64,000 nucleotides of DNA. Source: Pseudomonas marincola (GTDB lineage: Bacteria > Pseudomonadota > Gammaproteobacteria > Pseudomonadales > Pseudomonadaceae). The stretch spans positions 186,001-250,000 of the forward strand of contig NZ_FPBC01000002.1 of the NCBI RefSeq assembly GCF_900116605.1. Direction: 5' to 3'. Under the pieces are notes generated by a model. That model saw only the letters and a program-made list of their open reading frames with translations. It was not told the origin of the DNA and did no database searches. Shown here piece by piece: positions 48,652 to 56,463 of the stretch. The position numbers and the translations under genes are program-made. Positions within the stretch are counted from its first letter, which is position 1. Each line of letters opens with the position of its first letter.

Positions 48652-48679
48652 ACGGAGGATTTCGATAAAACCAGAAGAC

Positions 48680-48823
48680 GGAGGATGGATAGCCCCGCAA
48701 GGAGGCAATCCGTCATGGCGACCGCGTCGCCCAAATACCTCGATCCACACGCAAACCAAAATCCAAACCGCGCACGACCAAGATATCGCAATGACGGATC
48801 AGCCTGCGGTTGATCCATCCCCC
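48680..48823 (-). repeat. 144-bp double-hairpin element, array 2 copy 1
   Basis: Starts GGAGGATGGATAGCCCC and ends with TCCATCCCCC. The left hairpin is GGATAGCC/GGCAATCC and the right hairpin GGATCAGCC/GGTTGATCC with loop TGC. It is the reverse-complement form of the array 1 element. Confidence 0.9.
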
Positions 48824-48851
48824 ACGGAAGATTTCGACAAAACCGAAAGAT

Positions 48852-48995
48852 GGAGGATGGATAGCCCCGCAAGGAGGCAATCCGTCAAGGCGACACCGTC
48901 GCCCAAAGTCGCCGATCCACACGCAAACCAAAAGCCAAACCGCGCACGACCAAGACACCGCAATGACGGATCAGCCTACGGTTGATCCATCCTCC
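48852..48995 (-). repeat. 144-bp double-hairpin element, array 2 copy 2
   Basis: 172 bases after copy 1. The 28-base linker between copies (ACGG.AGATTTCGACAA...) is conserved across the array and unrelated to the 73-base linker of array 1. Confidence 0.9.
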
Positions 48996-49023
48996 ACGGG
49001 AGATTTCGACAACACCGAAAGAT

Positions 49024-49167
49024 GGAGGATGGATAGCCCCGCAAGAAGGCAATCCGTCATGGCGACCCCCTCGCCCAAATACCTCGATCCACACGCAAAC
49101 CAAAAGCCAAGCCGCGCACGACCAAGACACCGCAATGACGGATTAACCTGCGGTTGATCCATCCTCC
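49024..49167 (-). repeat. 144-bp double-hairpin element, array 2 copy 3
   Basis: Again a 172-base period. This copy has GGATTAACC in the right hairpin, as in array 1, instead of GGATCAGCC. Confidence 0.9.
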
Positions 49168-49195
49168 ACGGGGGATTTCGACAAAACCAGAAGAC

Positions 49196-49338
49196 GGAGG
49201 ATGGATAGCCCGCAAGGAGGCAATCCGTCATGGCGACCGCGTCGCCCAAATACGCCAATCCACACGCAAACCAAAAGCCAAACCGCGCACGACCAAGACA
49301 TCGCAATGACGGATCAGCCTACGGTTGATCCATCCTCC
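49196..49338 (-). repeat. 143-bp double-hairpin element, array 2 copy 4
   Basis: Same unit with one C deleted in the left hairpin (AGCCCGC instead of AGCCCCGC), which explains the 171-base step to the next copy. Confidence 0.9.
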
Positions 49339-49366
49339 ACGGAGGATTACGACAAAACCGAAAGAT

Positions 49367-49510
49367 GGAGGATGGATAGCCCCGCAAGGAGGCAATCCGT
49401 CATGGCGACCGCGTCGCCCAATGTCGCCTACCTACACGCGAATCAAACGCCAAACCGCGCACGAACAAGACATCGCAATGACGGATTAACCTTCGGTTGA
49501 TCCATCCTCC
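49367..49510 (-). repeat. 144-bp double-hairpin element, array 2 copy 5
   Basis: Last and most diverged full copy. Its core is changed (CTACCTACACGCG...), and it ends 48 bases before the yacG stop codon. Divergence at the array end is a common sign of tandem homogenisation in the middle. Confidence 0.88.
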
Positions 49511-49558
49511 ACGGGAGATTTCTACAAAAGAGCTTGGGGTGCTTTTTGGGGGCTTGGC

Positions 49559-49765
49559 TTAGTGCTGGCGGGATGTTGGGGTCAGGTTTTCGGAGAACAG
49601 GTCGTCTTCCAGCTCGTTGCCGGGGATGGCGTGTTGCTCAGAAGCCCAGGCGCCGAGGTCGATCAGCTTGCAGCGCTCTGAACAGAACGGCCGGCTTGGG
49701 CTTTGTGGGCCCCATTCAACGGGGGCTTCGCAGGTTGGGCATGCGACGAGAGTTGGGCTGCTCAT
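49559..49765 (-). CDS. yacG: DNA gyrase inhibitor / zinc-finger protein YacG
   Basis: 68 residues. The zinc site is formed by CPTC near residues 9-12 and CSERC near 28-32, with the conserved KLIDLGAW motif following. In E. coli YacG binds GyrB and inhibits gyrase. The start overlaps the coaE stop codon by four bases, the usual coaE-yacG coupling. The C-terminal tail is acidic and probably disordered. Confidence 0.93.
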   Translation of the reverse strand: MSSPTLVACPTCEAPVEWGPQSPSRPFCSERCKLIDLGAWASEQHAIPGNELEDDLFSENLTPTSRQH

Positions 49766-50370
49766 GGCTGGCCTCCTTTAAGGGTCAAATAAAAATTATG
49801 CAGGCGCGCGACTTCATCACGCAGCCACACCAAATCGCTGTCATTCACCAGTACGTCATCGGCGTATTTGAGACGTGCTTCGCGGCTGGCCTGCGCATCG
49901 AGAATGGCCTGCACTTGTGCGGCCGAGCTTTGATCGCGCTGCATGGTGCGCTCAATCTGCAGGGTCTCGCTGGCATCAACAACCAGAATGCGCTGGGTTA
50001 GTTTGCTTTGGCCGGACTCAACCAAAAGCGGCGAGACGAGAATCGCGTAGGGCGACTCGGCTTTGGCCAAATACTCGACAATCTCCTGGCCGATCAGCGG
50101 GTGCAGCAAGGCTTCGAGCCAGCGCCGTTGCTGAGCGTCCTTGAAGATCAGTTCGCGCAATGCGGCGCGGTTGAGTTGGCCATCTGCCTGTAAAACGCCA
50201 GCGCCAAAATGCTCGACAATCTTTGCCAGCGCCGGACGTCCCGGCTCAACCACCCAGCGCGCCGCGTGGTCGGCATCAATCAAATGCACGCCGTGCTCAA
50301 TGAAGCACTGCGCCACTGCGCTCTTGCCGCTACCAATGCCGCCCGTAAGGCCAAGTATCCAGGGTTTCAT
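49762..50370 (-). CDS. coaE: dephospho-CoA kinase
   Basis: 202 residues from the ATG at 50370 ([20 protein letters not shown]). Walker A GGIGSGKS near residues 10-17; [10 protein letters not shown] near 33 and [10 protein letters not shown] near 93 are CoaE signatures. It performs the final CoA synthesis step. It follows pilD by 279 bases on the same strand, in the pilBCD-coaE-yacG order of pseudomonads. An upstream start at 50385 adds five residues without better support. Confidence 0.94.
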   Translation of the reverse strand: MKPWILGLTGGIGSGKSAVAQCFIEHGVHLIDADHAARWVVEPGRPALAKIVEHFGAGVLQADGQLNRAALRELIFKDAQQRRWLEALLHPLIGQEIVEYLAKAESPYAILVSPLLVESGQSKLTQRILVVDASETLQIERTMQRDQSSAAQVQAILDAQASREARLKYADDVLVNDSDLVWLRDEVARLHNFYLTLKGGQP

Positions 50371-50585
50371 GCGCTCGCAGCTCAAACAGATAACCAGCCC
50401 CGATTGTAAAGCAGCCCTCGGTTATTGGCGAACCCACAGGTCAGTGGCAGGCCAGGCCAAAATGGCGAAGCGTAACGTTGCTTGCGGGTTACTGAGTCGA
50501 TAGATAGGGAAATTGAGAGGTGCTGAAATTGCCAGAGGGGCTTCGCCTGCTCGCCATGCATTGGGTGTTAGCGAGCGGTGAAGCA

Positions 50586-50613
50586 GGGTGGATGACGCTT
50601 GGTTCATCCACCC
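50586..50613. repeat. REP-like palindrome between pilD and coaE
   Basis: GGGTGGATGA pairs perfectly with TCATCCACCC around an 8-base centre. The GGTGGAT/ATCCACC core is of the REP type frequent in pseudomonad intergenic DNA. It differs from the ends of the 143-bp element but shares the GGAT..ATCC theme. No U-run follows on the minus strand. Confidence 0.7.
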
Positions 50614-50649
50614 TCAGGTCATGCGCGAGCCTTGATGTATTGCCCTGCT

Positions 50650-51525
50650 TTATGCGCCGAAGCCGGCGAAGTGCAGGTAAGTCGAGGTGATTTGATCGCC
50701 CCAGATCAGCGCGATCCAGCCGGCGATTGCCAAGTAGGGCCCGAACGGAATCGGTGTGCTGGTTTCGCTATTTTGCAGGCGCAGCATGATCAAGCCCAGC
50801 ACCGCGCCTACCAATGACGAGAGCAATATTGTCAGCGGCAATATCTGCCAACCGCCCCACGCGCCCAGCATGGCCAGTAACTTGAAGTCGCCGTAACCCA
50901 TGCCTTCCTTTCCCGTGATCAGCTTGAACAGCCAATACACCGACCATAGGCTCAAATACCCCGCGACCGCGCCCCAAAGTGCAGAGTCCAGGCTGGTGAA
51001 CAGGCCGAAGCTATTCACAATCAAACCGAGCCACAGCAGCGGTAAAACCAGTGCATCCGGTAGAAGCTGATGGTCTGCATCAATCAGGCTCATTGCCAGC
51101 AAGCCCCAGCTCAACACGAGCATGGCGGCTGCTTGCCAGCCAAAACCAAAATGCCAGGCAATGAATGCTGAAATCAGCCCACAAGCCAGCTCCACCAGCG
51201 GGTAGCGCTTGCTGATGGGGGCTTTGCAGCTTGAGCATTTGCCGCGCAGAAACAGATAACTCACGATGGGAATATTTTCCCAAGGACGAATTTCATGCGC
51301 GCAAGAGGTGCAGGTCGAGTTCGGCAGAATTAGGTTGAAGGTTTTGCCTTTCGGCTGTTCGGGTAGCTCCAGTGCCTCACGCGCCTGCATCTGCCAGTCG
51401 CGCTGCATCATGATCGGCAGGCGGTAAACCACCACATTGATGAAGCTGCCCACCAACAAGCCAAGCAGCAAAATACACAAAGAAAAGGCCAGCAAGTTGC
51501 TGGCCATAAAATCGATTATTGGCAT
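50650..51525 (-). CDS. pilD: prepilin peptidase / N-methyltransferase
   Basis: 291 residues, bifunctional type. Two CxxC pairs (CTSC near residue 72 and CSSC near 97) form the cytoplasmic zinc-binding segment. The two catalytic aspartates lie in SLIDADHQLLPD and GMGYGDFKL (the GxGD motif). About eight membrane helices. It cleaves and N-methylates all the prepilins encoded here (PilA plus ten minor pilins) and usually type II pseudopilins too. It starts three bases after pilC. Confidence 0.96.
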   Translation of the reverse strand: MPIIDFMASNLLAFSLCILLLGLLVGSFINVVVYRLPIMMQRDWQMQAREALELPEQPKGKTFNLILPNSTCTSCAHEIRPWENIPIVSYLFLRGKCSSCKAPISKRYPLVELACGLISAFIAWHFGFGWQAAAMLVLSWGLLAMSLIDADHQLLPDALVLPLLWLGLIVNSFGLFTSLDSALWGAVAGYLSLWSVYWLFKLITGKEGMGYGDFKLLAMLGAWGGWQILPLTILLSSLVGAVLGLIMLRLQNSETSTPIPFGPYLAIAGWIALIWGDQITSTYLHFAGFGA

Positions 51526-51528
51526 GAG

Positions 51529-52746
51529 TTAGACGACTTGACCCAGTTGGAAGATCGGCAGGTACATGGCGATAACCAAGCCGCCAATCAGAACACCCAG
51601 AACCGACATAATCAGCGGCTCCATCAGTGAGGTAAGGCCATCTACGGCGTTATCTACTTCTTCTTCGTAGTAGCCTGCTACCTTGTCCAACATATCGTCT
51701 AGTGCACCAGACTCCTCGCCGATAGCCGTCATTTGCACTGCCATGGTCGGGAAAACCCCTGTGGAGCGCATGGAGAAGTTGAGTTGCATGCCTGATGACA
51801 CATCAGCTTTTACTTTCTGAGTGGCTGTTTTGAAAACAATGTTGCCTGTCGCGCCGGCTACAGAATCCAACGCATCAACCAATGGCACGCCCGCAGCGAA
51901 TGTAGTAGCAAGTGTACGAGCAAAACGTGCAACAGCGGACTTATAAATAATATCGCCGACGATGGGCGTCTTTAGGGCAGTTCTATCAACCCAGTCCCGG
52001 AATTTTTCCGAGCGTTTGTGCGCGTTTTGAATTATGAATATAACTACAAATAAGACTGCCAGAAATGCAAGCCACCATTTTCGCATCACCTCTGAAAGCG
52101 TCACTACCATAACGGTGAACGCGGGCAGCTCAGCGCCAAAGCTCGAGAATACCGATTCAAACTGAGGTACCACTTTAATCAGCAAAATGGCTGACACAAT
52201 CAAAGCAACCACGATCACCGCAATTGGATAATTCATGGCTTTTTTGATTTTGGCTTTCAGGGCTTCGGTTTTCTCTTTGTAGGTGGCAACTCGGTCAAGC
52301 AGTGTTTCCAATGAGCCAGATTGTTCACCTGAGTCAACCAGGTTGCAGTACAGCTCGTCAAAGTGCTCGGGCCTTTTGCGCAACGATGCCGCAAAACTGT
52401 TGCCTGCCGCGACGTCCTGTTTTACCTCGTCGACCAGCTTGCGCATATTGGGGTTGTCTAACCCTTCGGCAATGATGTCGAAAGATTGCAGCAGCGGCAC
52501 GCCGGCTTTCATCATGGTCGCCATTTGCCGGGTGAACAGGGCAATGTCCATCGGTTTGATTTTTTTGCCTGCGCTAAAAATCGAAACCGATTTTTTGCGC
52601 ACCTTGGTCGGGTTGATGCCTTGCTTGCGCAGTTGCGCCTTGACCAGTGCCGGGTTGGTGCCCTTGAGCTCGCCCTTGATCGTGCTGCCTTTTTTATCTT
52701 TACCTTCCCAGGTGAATACACTGGTTTTAAGCGCTTTTTCCGCCAT
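51529..52746 (-). CDS. pilC: type IV pilus platform protein PilC
   Basis: 405 residues of the GspF/PilC family. Duplicated cytoplasmic helical domains, each with the family pattern LFTRQMATMMKAGVPLLQ (first, about residue 70) and FARTLATTFAAGVPLVDAL (second, about 273), alternate with three membrane helices. It couples the PilB motor to pilin insertion. The middle of the gene (roughly 51960-52260) looks more AT-rich than its neighbours by eye. It is two bases downstream of pilB. Confidence 0.96.
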   Translation of the reverse strand: MAEKALKTSVFTWEGKDKKGSTIKGELKGTNPALVKAQLRKQGINPTKVRKKSVSIFSAGKKIKPMDIALFTRQMATMMKAGVPLLQSFDIIAEGLDNPNMRKLVDEVKQDVAAGNSFAASLRKRPEHFDELYCNLVDSGEQSGSLETLLDRVATYKEKTEALKAKIKKAMNYPIAVIVVALIVSAILLIKVVPQFESVFSSFGAELPAFTVMVVTLSEVMRKWWLAFLAVLFVVIFIIQNAHKRSEKFRDWVDRTALKTPIVGDIIYKSAVARFARTLATTFAAGVPLVDALDSVAGATGNIVFKTATQKVKADVSSGMQLNFSMRSTGVFPTMAVQMTAIGEESGALDDMLDKVAGYYEEEVDNAVDGLTSLMEPLIMSVLGVLIGGLVIAMYLPIFQLGQVV

Positions 52747-52748
52747 GG

Positions 52749-54452
52749 TTAATCCTTGGTCACCCGGTTGACTTCCTCGAGGCTGGTGACGCCTTGCATG
52801 GCTTTCACCAATGCCGAGGTGCGTAGGTCATTGAAACCGTCTTTGCGCATCTGCGCTGAAATCTCGATGGAGTTGCCTTCCTCCATGATAATCCGCTGCA
52901 GGGCCGGCGTGTTTTTAACCACTTCATATATTCCGACACGGCCTTTGTAACCGCCGTTGCAATTCTCGCAGCCTACCGGGCTGTAAATCTTGAAGCTGCC
53001 AATCTTGTCGGCCGGGAAGCCCTCTTCCAGCAAAGCCTCGCGCGGAACGTCTACCGTCTTCTTGCAGGTTGTGCAGAGCTTACGGGCCAGACGCTGGGCA
53101 ATAATCAGGTTCACCGAGGTGGCAATGTTGAATGAGGCCACGCCCATATTGCGCATGCGGGTCAGGGTTTCAGCAGCGCTGTTGGTGTGCAGGGTCGACA
53201 TCACCATGTGGCCGGTTTGTGCAGCCTTGATCGCAATGGATGCTGTGTCCAGGTCGCGAATCTCACCGACCATGATGATGTCAGGGTCTTGGCGCAAGAA
53301 GGCGCGCAGCGCCTGGGTAAAGTCCATGCCCTGTTTCGGGTTGACGTTGACCTGATTGATGCCTTCGAGGTTGATCTCGACCGGATCTTCTGCCGTGGAG
53401 ATATTCACATCCGGGGTATTGAGGATATTCAGGCCGGTATACAGCGAAACCGTTTTGCCAGAACCGGTAGGGCCGGTGACCAGAATCATCCCTTGCGGCT
53501 GTTTAAGGGCTTCGAGGTACAGCGCTTTCTGATCTTCTTCGTACCCCAGTGCATCAATGCCCATCTGCGCGCTCGTTGGGTCGAGAATACGCATCACGAT
53601 CTTTTCACCCCACAGCGTCGGCAGGGTGTTCACCCGGAAGTCGATGGATTTGCTTTTCGATATGCGCATTTTAATGCGCCCGTCTTGCGGCTTACGCCGC
53701 TCGGAAATATCCAAAGCGGCCATTACCTTGAGGCGTGCAGAAATGCGTGGGGCGAGCTGAATCGGTGGGCGGGCGACTTCATGCAAAATACCGTCGGTAC
53801 GCAGGCGCACGCGGTAAATTTTCTCGTAGGGTTCAAAGTGCAAGTCGGATGAGCCGCCGCGAATCGCGTCGAGCAGCATCTTATTCACAAAGCGCACGAC
53901 GGGGGCGTCATCATCCTGCGCGGAACCGTCAACAACCTGATTTTCATCATCTACAGCTGTGGTATCGACATCATCAAAGTCAATATCAGCCATGTCATCG
54001 AGGCCGCCGGTGGCGGACTCGAAGAATTTGTCTAGGGCGTGGCCGAGCTTGTCATCCTCAACCAGAATCGCTTCGGTATTGAGTCCAGTGCTGAATTGTA
54101 CGTCGGTCACCGCTTGGTGGTTGGAAGGGTCAGATACGGCGATGAACAGCTTGTTACCGCGTCGCCATAAAGGCAGCGCGCGGTGCTGGCGCGCGAGCTT
54201 TTCGCTGATCAAATCTTTGGGTAGCGCTTCTTTGTCGATGCTGTTGAGGTCGACAAAGGCAACGCCGAACTGCTCCATAGCCAGTTCGGCCATGTCCTTG
54301 CTTTTTACCAGTTTGCTTTGAACGACATAGGTGACCAGAGAAAGCTTGTTGCGCTGGGCCTGTTGCTGAGCATTGAGGGCGGCTTTTTCATCAAGCAACT
54401 CGGCAATGACCATTTGCTTGGCCAGTCCGGTAAGGGATACGCGATCGTTCAT
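52749..54452 (-). CDS. pilB: type IV pilus extension ATPase PilB
   Basis: 567 residues from the ATG at 54452, chosen because GGAG lies six bases upstream; an upstream ATG at 54464 would overlap that site. N-terminal MshEN/T2SSE-N domain (binds PilC or c-di-GMP in related ATPases), then the hexameric ATPase with Walker A GPTGSGKTVSLYTGL near 325, Asp box and His box (STLHTNSAAETLTRM), and the CTTC...CENC zinc element near 455-500. It powers pilus extension. Divergent from pilA. Confidence 0.96.
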   Translation of the reverse strand: MNDRVSLTGLAKQMVIAELLDEKAALNAQQQAQRNKLSLVTYVVQSKLVKSKDMAELAMEQFGVAFVDLNSIDKEALPKDLISEKLARQHRALPLWRRGNKLFIAVSDPSNHQAVTDVQFSTGLNTEAILVEDDKLGHALDKFFESATGGLDDMADIDFDDVDTTAVDDENQVVDGSAQDDDAPVVRFVNKMLLDAIRGGSSDLHFEPYEKIYRVRLRTDGILHEVARPPIQLAPRISARLKVMAALDISERRKPQDGRIKMRISKSKSIDFRVNTLPTLWGEKIVMRILDPTSAQMGIDALGYEEDQKALYLEALKQPQGMILVTGPTGSGKTVSLYTGLNILNTPDVNISTAEDPVEINLEGINQVNVNPKQGMDFTQALRAFLRQDPDIIMVGEIRDLDTASIAIKAAQTGHMVMSTLHTNSAAETLTRMRNMGVASFNIATSVNLIIAQRLARKLCTTCKKTVDVPREALLEEGFPADKIGSFKIYSPVGCENCNGGYKGRVGIYEVVKNTPALQRIIMEEGNSIEISAQMRKDGFNDLRTSALVKAMQGVTSLEEVNRVTKD

Positions 54453-54519
54453 TACAGGCTCCATAACTATGCCTGCGTTATAGCGCAGTTCGCTGTGTGT
54501 GCCAAACAGTCAAGGCGTA

Positions 54520-54538
54520 AGTGACGAATTACGTCACT
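54520..54538 (+). promoter_or_regulatory. palindrome upstream of the pilA promoter
   Basis: AGTGACG and CGTCACT are perfect arms around AATTA, 70 bases upstream of the -24 element. Placement fits an enhancer-like activator site for pilA, or an operator for the divergent pilB. It is not the published PilR consensus that I know of, so the binding protein is open. Confidence 0.45.
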
Positions 54539-54607
54539 AAGTGCCCAGCAAAATTGTGAAGTTTACATTTCAAATGTCCACTTGGCCGTAATCAGTGCTT
54601 TCAACAG

Positions 54608-54624
54608 TTGGCACGCAAAGTGCT
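54608..54624 (+). promoter_or_regulatory. sigma54 promoter of pilA
   Basis: TTGGCACGCAAAGTGCT has GG at 54610-54611 and GC at 54622-54623 with exactly ten bases between, matching the -24/-12 consensus. It fits activation by PilR, encoded at 29934. Confidence 0.88.
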
Positions 54625-54671
54625 AAGTATCAATTAGGTCGTTGGGCCTATCCATTATCAGGAGATAATTA

Positions 54672-55139
54672 ATGAAAGCTCAAAAAGGTTTTACTCTGAT
54701 TGAACTGATGATCGTTGTTGCGATCATCGGTATCCTGGCTGCAGTTGCTCTGCCTGCATATCAAGACTACACCGTGCGCGCCCGCGTTACAGAGGGTTTA
54801 AGCCTGGCTTCGTCTGCTAAGACTACGGTCTCTGAGAACGCTGCAAACGGCAACGCTTTTGCTCTTGGCTATACCGCTCCAGCCGCAACTGATAACGTCG
54901 CGTCTGTTACGATCGCTGCTGCTACTGGTGAGATTACAATTTCATATACTGCAAAGGCAGGCAACGGTACATTGGTGTTGTCGCCTCGTGACGGTGGTCC
55001 AGCGGGTGCCGCACTGGCTGCTGGCACTGTTCCGGCTAACGGTAGCATCACTTGGAACTGCGTTGCTGCAGGTTCTGGTAAAGCTGCCACCGTCGCAGGT
55101 ACACTTGCTGCGAAGTATGCACCGTCAGAATGCCGCTAA
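54672..55139 (+). CDS. pilA: type IV major pilin PilA
   Basis: 155 residues. Leader MKAQKG, then [20 protein letters not shown] with Glu5. The mature protein is small and alanine/glycine-rich, with a C-terminal disulfide loop between C130 and C154 (23 residues between). AGGAG precedes the ATG. No accessory gene (tfpO/Y/Z type) follows it, and the next gene nadC is convergent. No tRNA gene is adjacent, unlike the P. aeruginosa locus. Base composition is AT-richer than its surroundings, common for exchanged pilin alleles. Confidence 0.96.
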   Translation: MKAQKGFTLIELMIVVAIIGILAAVALPAYQDYTVRARVTEGLSLASSAKTTVSENAANGNAFALGYTAPAATDNVASVTIAAATGEITISYTAKAGNGTLVLSPRDGGPAGAALAAGTVPANGSITWNCVAAGSGKAATVAGTLAAKYAPSECR

Positions 55140-55227
55140 TTTTCTGGGCTAAACGATAAGGCTTCATGGTTATCTGAAGGCAGTATCATTAGTTTAGTGC
55201 GTAGTAACTTGTTTCATCGTTCTATTT

Positions 55228-55263
55228 AAACATCCCCACGTTAGAAGGTGGGGATGTTTAATA
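55228..55263 (+). terminator. strong terminator after pilA
   Basis: 12-bp perfect stem AAACATCCCCAC / GTGGGGATGTTT around an 8-base loop. The A and T flanks could serve both strands, including nadC on minus. Confidence 0.88.
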
Positions 55264-55315
55264 ATGGTTAATTAAGTTCTTAACTTATAAAGCAATTTCA
55301 GAGGAGTGAGCCCCC

Positions 55316-56164
55316 TCATAAACTCAACCGCATCGACAAATCCACCGCCTTAACATCCTTAGTCAGCGTACCAATCGAAACATAATCAACCCCTGTCTCG
55401 GCGATAGCACGCAATGTGCTTTCATTTACTCCGCCAGACGCTTCCAGTTTTGCCTTGCCCTGATTGATCTTCACCGCTTCGCGCATATCGATGAGTGACA
55501 ATTCGTCGAGCATTACGATGTCGGCGCCGGCGGCGAGGGCTTCGCGCAGTTCGTTCAGGCTTTCTACTTCCACCTCGACCGGTTTGCCCGGGGCGATCTG
55601 GTGCGCGGCTTTTACGGCGGCGTCGATGCTGCCGCAGGCGGCAATGTGGTTCTCTTTGATCAAGAAAGCGTCGAACAGGCCGATACGGTGGTTATGGCAG
55701 CCGCCACAGGTGACGGCGTACTTCTGCGCCAGGCGCAGGCCGGGCAGGGTTTTTCGGGTGTCGAGAATCTTGATCCCAGTGCCTTGCACAATGTCGGCGA
55801 AGTGTTGGCAGTGGGTCGCGACTGCTGACAGGGTTTGCAGGAAGTTCAACGCGCTGCGCTCGCCGGTGAGCAATGCGCGCGCAGGGCCTTCCAGGTGGAA
55901 CAAGGCTTGATTGGGGCTGACGCGATCACCGTCTGCGACTTGCCAGTGCACGGCCACGCGGTCGTCGAGTTGACGAAAAACCGCATCGACCCAGGCAGTG
56001 CCGCAGATGATGGCGGCGTCACGGCTGATAACGGTGGCGTGGGCCAAGCGTTCTGCCGGGATAAGTTGGGCGGTGATATCGCCGCTGCCGACGTCCTCAG
56101 ACAGTGCGCGACGTACGTTGGCCTCGATTTCGGAGGTGAGGTCAGCAAGTTTGAGGTTGGGCAT
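55316..56164 (-). CDS. nadC: nicotinate-nucleotide pyrophosphorylase
   Basis: 282 residues from the ATG at 56164 (GGAG upstream); the longer frame lies in non-conserved DNA. It has the quinolinate phosphoribosyltransferase fold: [15 protein letters not shown] at the start, [32 protein letters not shown] and [15 protein letters not shown] with the late SGGVNESTL and [19 protein letters not shown]. It makes nicotinate mononucleotide from quinolinate, feeding NadE at 33392. Convergent with pilA. Confidence 0.96.
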   Translation of the reverse strand: MPNLKLADLTSEIEANVRRALSEDVGSGDITAQLIPAERLAHATVISRDAAIICGTAWVDAVFRQLDDRVAVHWQVADGDRVSPNQALFHLEGPARALLTGERSALNFLQTLSAVATHCQHFADIVQGTGIKILDTRKTLPGLRLAQKYAVTCGGCHNHRIGLFDAFLIKENHIAACGSIDAAVKAAHQIAPGKPVEVEVESLNELREALAAGADIVMLDELSLIDMREAVKINQGKAKLEASGGVNESTLRAIAETGVDYVSIGTLTKDVKAVDLSMRLSL

Positions 56165-56284
56165 GGTCGGCTCCTGAGTCTGAGTGCGGCGATTATAGGG
56201 GTTGGTGCTTTGCCATGCAGCAGTTGTGCGCTTGCAAGTGTGTTTGTGTGGCAAAAGGCCACCTTATGAGCAGCTTTTCCCATG

Positions 56285-56300
56285 TGTGATCTGAGTCATA
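56285..56300. promoter_or_regulatory. CRP/Vfr-like half-palindromic site upstream of DUF1631 copy 2
   Basis: TGTGA TCTGAG TCATA matches TGTGA-N6-TCACA at nine of ten positions. It is intergenic between nadC (minus) and the DUF1631 gene (plus), so either could be controlled. A single motif match only. Confidence 0.35.
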
Positions 56301-56463
56301 TCTGTGATCAAGTGGCATATGGCTAATCGGTAAATGATCGTTATAGTGTATAAATACTGATCGAAAATTGACGTCACGCTTTTGGCTTTTCGCCGGATCA
56401 GCGTGTAGATGAGGTTGCAAGGACAGCAGCTTTTAGGACTGTTGGGCTTGCAGGAGACCCGCA

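Noticed and set aside
48638..49500. Overlapping 80-115 codon frames inside array 2
   Set aside because: The 172-base period is not a multiple of three, so each repeat shifts frame. The frames have no ribosome sites and simply restate the DNA repeat.
48551..49510. CRISPR-like reading of array 2 (144-base repeats with 28-base spacers)
   Set aside because: The 28-base linkers are nearly identical to one another, and the repeat is far too long. No cas genes are present.
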